From CAYSXS01 sp043817345 (GTDB lineage: Bacteria; Patescibacteriota; Patescibacteriia; UBA2196): 7,687 nt of DNA. A program made the position numbers and the translations under genes. Below are positions 6,655 through 7,687 of this stretch, piece by piece. The stretch lies in assembly GCA_043817345.1 (NCBI GenBank), contig JBDRGZ010000059.1:1-7687 (forward strand), given 5' to 3'. The notes under the pieces were generated by a model, which was given only the letters and a program-made list of their open reading frames with translations, had not been told where the DNA came from and ran no database searches. Positions within the stretch are counted from its first letter, which is position 1. The number at the start of each line of letters is the position of its first letter.

Positions 6655-6712
6655 ACCCTGTTAAATAATTTTCACTCTGTGAAAATTCCAGCCTTGCTGG
6701 ATTTAACAGGGT
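6655..6712 (-). promoter_or_regulatory. Perfect three-way-junction RNA structure in the gap leader
   Basis: Three perfect stems nest with no unpaired base at the junction. The outer 12-bp stem is ACCCTGTTAAAT (6655-6666) with ATTTAACAGGGT (6701-6712). A 9-bp hairpin AATTTTCAC/GTGAAAATT (6667-6687) and a 5-bp hairpin CCAGC/GCTGG (6688-6700) each have a 3-nt loop. It lies wholly inside the predicted leader and ends 8 nt before the gap ATG. The downstream arm contains AGGGT, the only Shine-Dalgarno-like sequence. It could be a translational control element, an mRNA stabiliser, or a MITE-like palindromic repeat; I know of no named riboswitch with this fold. Confidence 0.8.
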
Positions 6713-6733
6713 GAATTTAATTTATCTATCCTC

Positions 6734-6762
6734 ATTATATATCCATTTCCTACAAAAAGCAA
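6734..6762 (-). promoter_or_regulatory. Promoter of gap
   Basis: TTGCTT (6757-6762), a 17-nt spacer and a perfect TATAAT (6734-6739) form the best sigma-70-type promoter in the window. Transcription would start near 6727, giving a leader of about 80 nt that includes the whole three-way junction. The -35 lies in the U-tract of the ricT terminator. Confidence 0.8.
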
Positions 6763-6783
6763 AAAATCCCGGCCACGAGATTT
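6751..6783 (-). terminator. Intrinsic terminator of ricT
   Basis: On the minus strand AAATCTC (6777-6783) pairs with GGGATTT (6764-6770), with one G-T pair, around a 6-nt loop. A T-rich run follows (TTTGCTTTTTGTA, 6751-6763). It starts 2 nt after the ricT stop codon. The stem is A/T-rich at its base, so it may be leaky. Confidence 0.7.
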
Positions 6784-6785
6784 CT

Positions 6786-7589
6786 TTATTCTTGATTTTC
6801 TTTTTTAATTGGTATTTCTACTATTGTTCTATCCTTTCCATCAATTCTAACTCTTACACTTTGTTTTAATATATGATGACCAATTACTTCTCCTCTACCA
6901 TGATCTGTTCTAACCCTTGTACCAATAGGTGGCAAAGTTTTAGCTAGATCGACATATAGGTCTTGTTCAAATCTTAAACAACATTTTAGTCTTCCGCACA
7001 TACCAGATAGTCTATCACCGCCACGATGTGCAATTTGCTGACACTCAACAAATTCGCCTGTTACCTGCCCTAATTCTTTTAAAAAAGCACGGCAACAAAG
7101 TTTTTTACCACAAGGACCAATACTTCCGCAACATTTAGCTTCATCACGTACACCTATTTGATGAAAACGAATTGATTTTTGATAATGTCTTGTTAAATCT
7201 TTAACTAGTTCTCTAAAATCTACTCTACCATCAGATATGAAGGCAAAAGTCATCCTTCCACCGTCAAAAGAAAAGTGCACATCAGTTAGTTTCATTTCCA
7301 GCTTATGTTTTACAACATATTGACGTACTTCATTTAAAACATCTTTTTTCTGCGCATTACGTTTAGAAACTTTTTCTAAATCTAAAAAATTTGCCTTACG
7401 AACAATCTTTTTAATTTCTCTGCCTTTTGTTTTTTCTTCATCTATTTCTTTAAAACCAACAACAGAACCCATTTCCATGCCAAGTTCTGTATGGACAATG
7501 GCTTGATTGCCCACTTCTAAAGAAGAGTTTGATGTATCAAACCAGTATACTTTATCCCAAGGAGTAAATTGAATTTCTGTAACTTTCAT
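6786..7589 (-). CDS. ricT: RicT/YaaT-like PSP1-domain protein
   Basis: The family is defined by the core RFHQIGVRDEAK, GPCGKKLCC and LSGMCGRLKCC (141-204), all present. In Bacillus subtilis RicT works with RicA and RicF in a complex that carries iron-sulphur clusters and directs RNase Y cleavage of mRNA. Here the cysteines at 160, 165, 166, 198, 203 and 204 fit the cluster ligands. Extra ones occur at 153, 154 and 183, where Bacillus-type proteins usually have other residues at 153-154. The N-terminal start VTEIQFTPWDKVYWFD matches the usual RicT opening. A TAA directly precedes the ATG in frame, so this is the first possible start. At 267 residues the length is normal for the family. No clear Shine-Dalgarno is present: the nearest AGGA, from repeat copy D, is 15 nt away. 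No promoter is evident; transcription probably enters from a gene to the right. Confidence 0.92.
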   Translation of the reverse strand: MKVTEIQFTPWDKVYWFDTSNSSLEVGNQAIVHTELGMEMGSVVGFKEIDEEKTKGREIKKIVRKANFLDLEKVSKRNAQKKDVLNEVRQYVVKHKLEMKLTDVHFSFDGGRMTFAFISDGRVDFRELVKDLTRHYQKSIRFHQIGVRDEAKCCGSIGPCGKKLCCRAFLKELGQVTGEFVECQQIAHRGGDRLSGMCGRLKCCLRFEQDLYVDLAKTLPPIGTRVRTDHGRGEVIGHHILKQSVRVRIDGKDRTIVEIPIKKENQE

Positions 7590-7600
7590 TTAGGTATTTT

Positions 7601-7648
7601 GTCATCCTGAGCGACCTTTTTGGTCGTTTTGAGTCGAAGGATCCCGTG
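7601..7648 (+). repeat. 48-bp palindromic repeat, copy D, upstream of ricT
   Basis: Best-preserved copy: GTCATCCTGAGCGACC at the left, GTCGAAGGATCCCGTG at the right, and a core hairpin CGACC-TTTTT-GGTCG. The ends are imperfectly complementary (ATCCT...AGGAT, CGA...TCG). Its left end is 11 nt from the ricT ATG, as copy B is from the valS ATG. Confidence 0.88.
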
Positions 7649-7687
7649 AAAAACGCTGAAAATTTACGACTCCTCGGGAGAAATAAT

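Noticed and set aside
5480..7648. CRISPR array made of the 48-bp repeats
   Set aside because: Copies are in both orientations, far apart, and within or next to genes, with no regular spacers and no cas genes.
7664..7687. Possible C-terminus of a further minus-strand gene (seven codons then TAA)
   Set aside because: Only 21 coding bases are visible, ending IISPEES; any frame would look this good. An upstream gene is likely because ricT lacks a promoter, but the window cannot show it.

Overview
The window is AT-rich and every gene I can support lies on the minus strand. In transcription order (right to left) they are: a RicT/PSP1-family protein, type I glyceraldehyde-3-phosphate dehydrogenase (gap), a short valyl-tRNA synthetase (valS), an 83-residue two-helix membrane protein, a 383-residue Rossmann-fold reductase resembling cyanobacterial acyl-ACP reductase, and the N-terminal 559 residues of a membrane histidine kinase that runs off the left edge. 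The most likely source is a Patescibacteria/CPR bacterium, probably Parcubacteria-like. The reasons are the low GC content, the compact ValRS without a C-terminal arm (and its HAGFETQ-type catalytic core), a cysteine-rich RicT, the 7TM-GAF histidine kinase and simple intergenic repeats. The code is standard: TGA and TAA are both used as stops and every Trp is TGG. This placement is inference from gene style, without phylogenetic support.

Right part (5480-7687): ricT has its own intrinsic terminator. The gap promoter follows at once, its -35 box inside the terminator U-tract. The gap mRNA leader of about 80 nt contains a perfect three-way-junction fold (12-, 9- and 5-bp stems) ending 8 nt before the gap start codon. 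The gap-valS gap is made of two inverted copies of a 48-bp repeat: one supplies the gap stop codon, the other the only Shine-Dalgarno-like sequence of valS.

Middle (3018-5474): valS and the small membrane protein gene follow in the same direction and share a terminator whose hairpin overlaps the last codons of the small gene. gap, valS and the small gene are therefore probably one transcription unit. A third repeat copy lies inside valS, in frame, and adds about 16 residues to the protein.

Left part (1-3011): the reductase gene has its own promoter, a strong ribosome binding site and a terminator. The histidine kinase gene then starts from a near-consensus extended -10 promoter. A fourth repeat copy lies upstream of ricT.

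Glycolysis (gap), tRNA charging (valS) and the RNA-processing factor RicT are housekeeping functions. The reductase and the kinase are the less ordinary cargo. I see no CRISPR array, tRNA, rRNA, transposase or phage gene, and no stretch over 300 bases lacks a gene. The most interesting material is the repeat family built into gene ends and a protein, the gap leader structure, and an acyl-ACP-reductase-like enzyme in a lineage generally thought to lack fatty acid synthesis.
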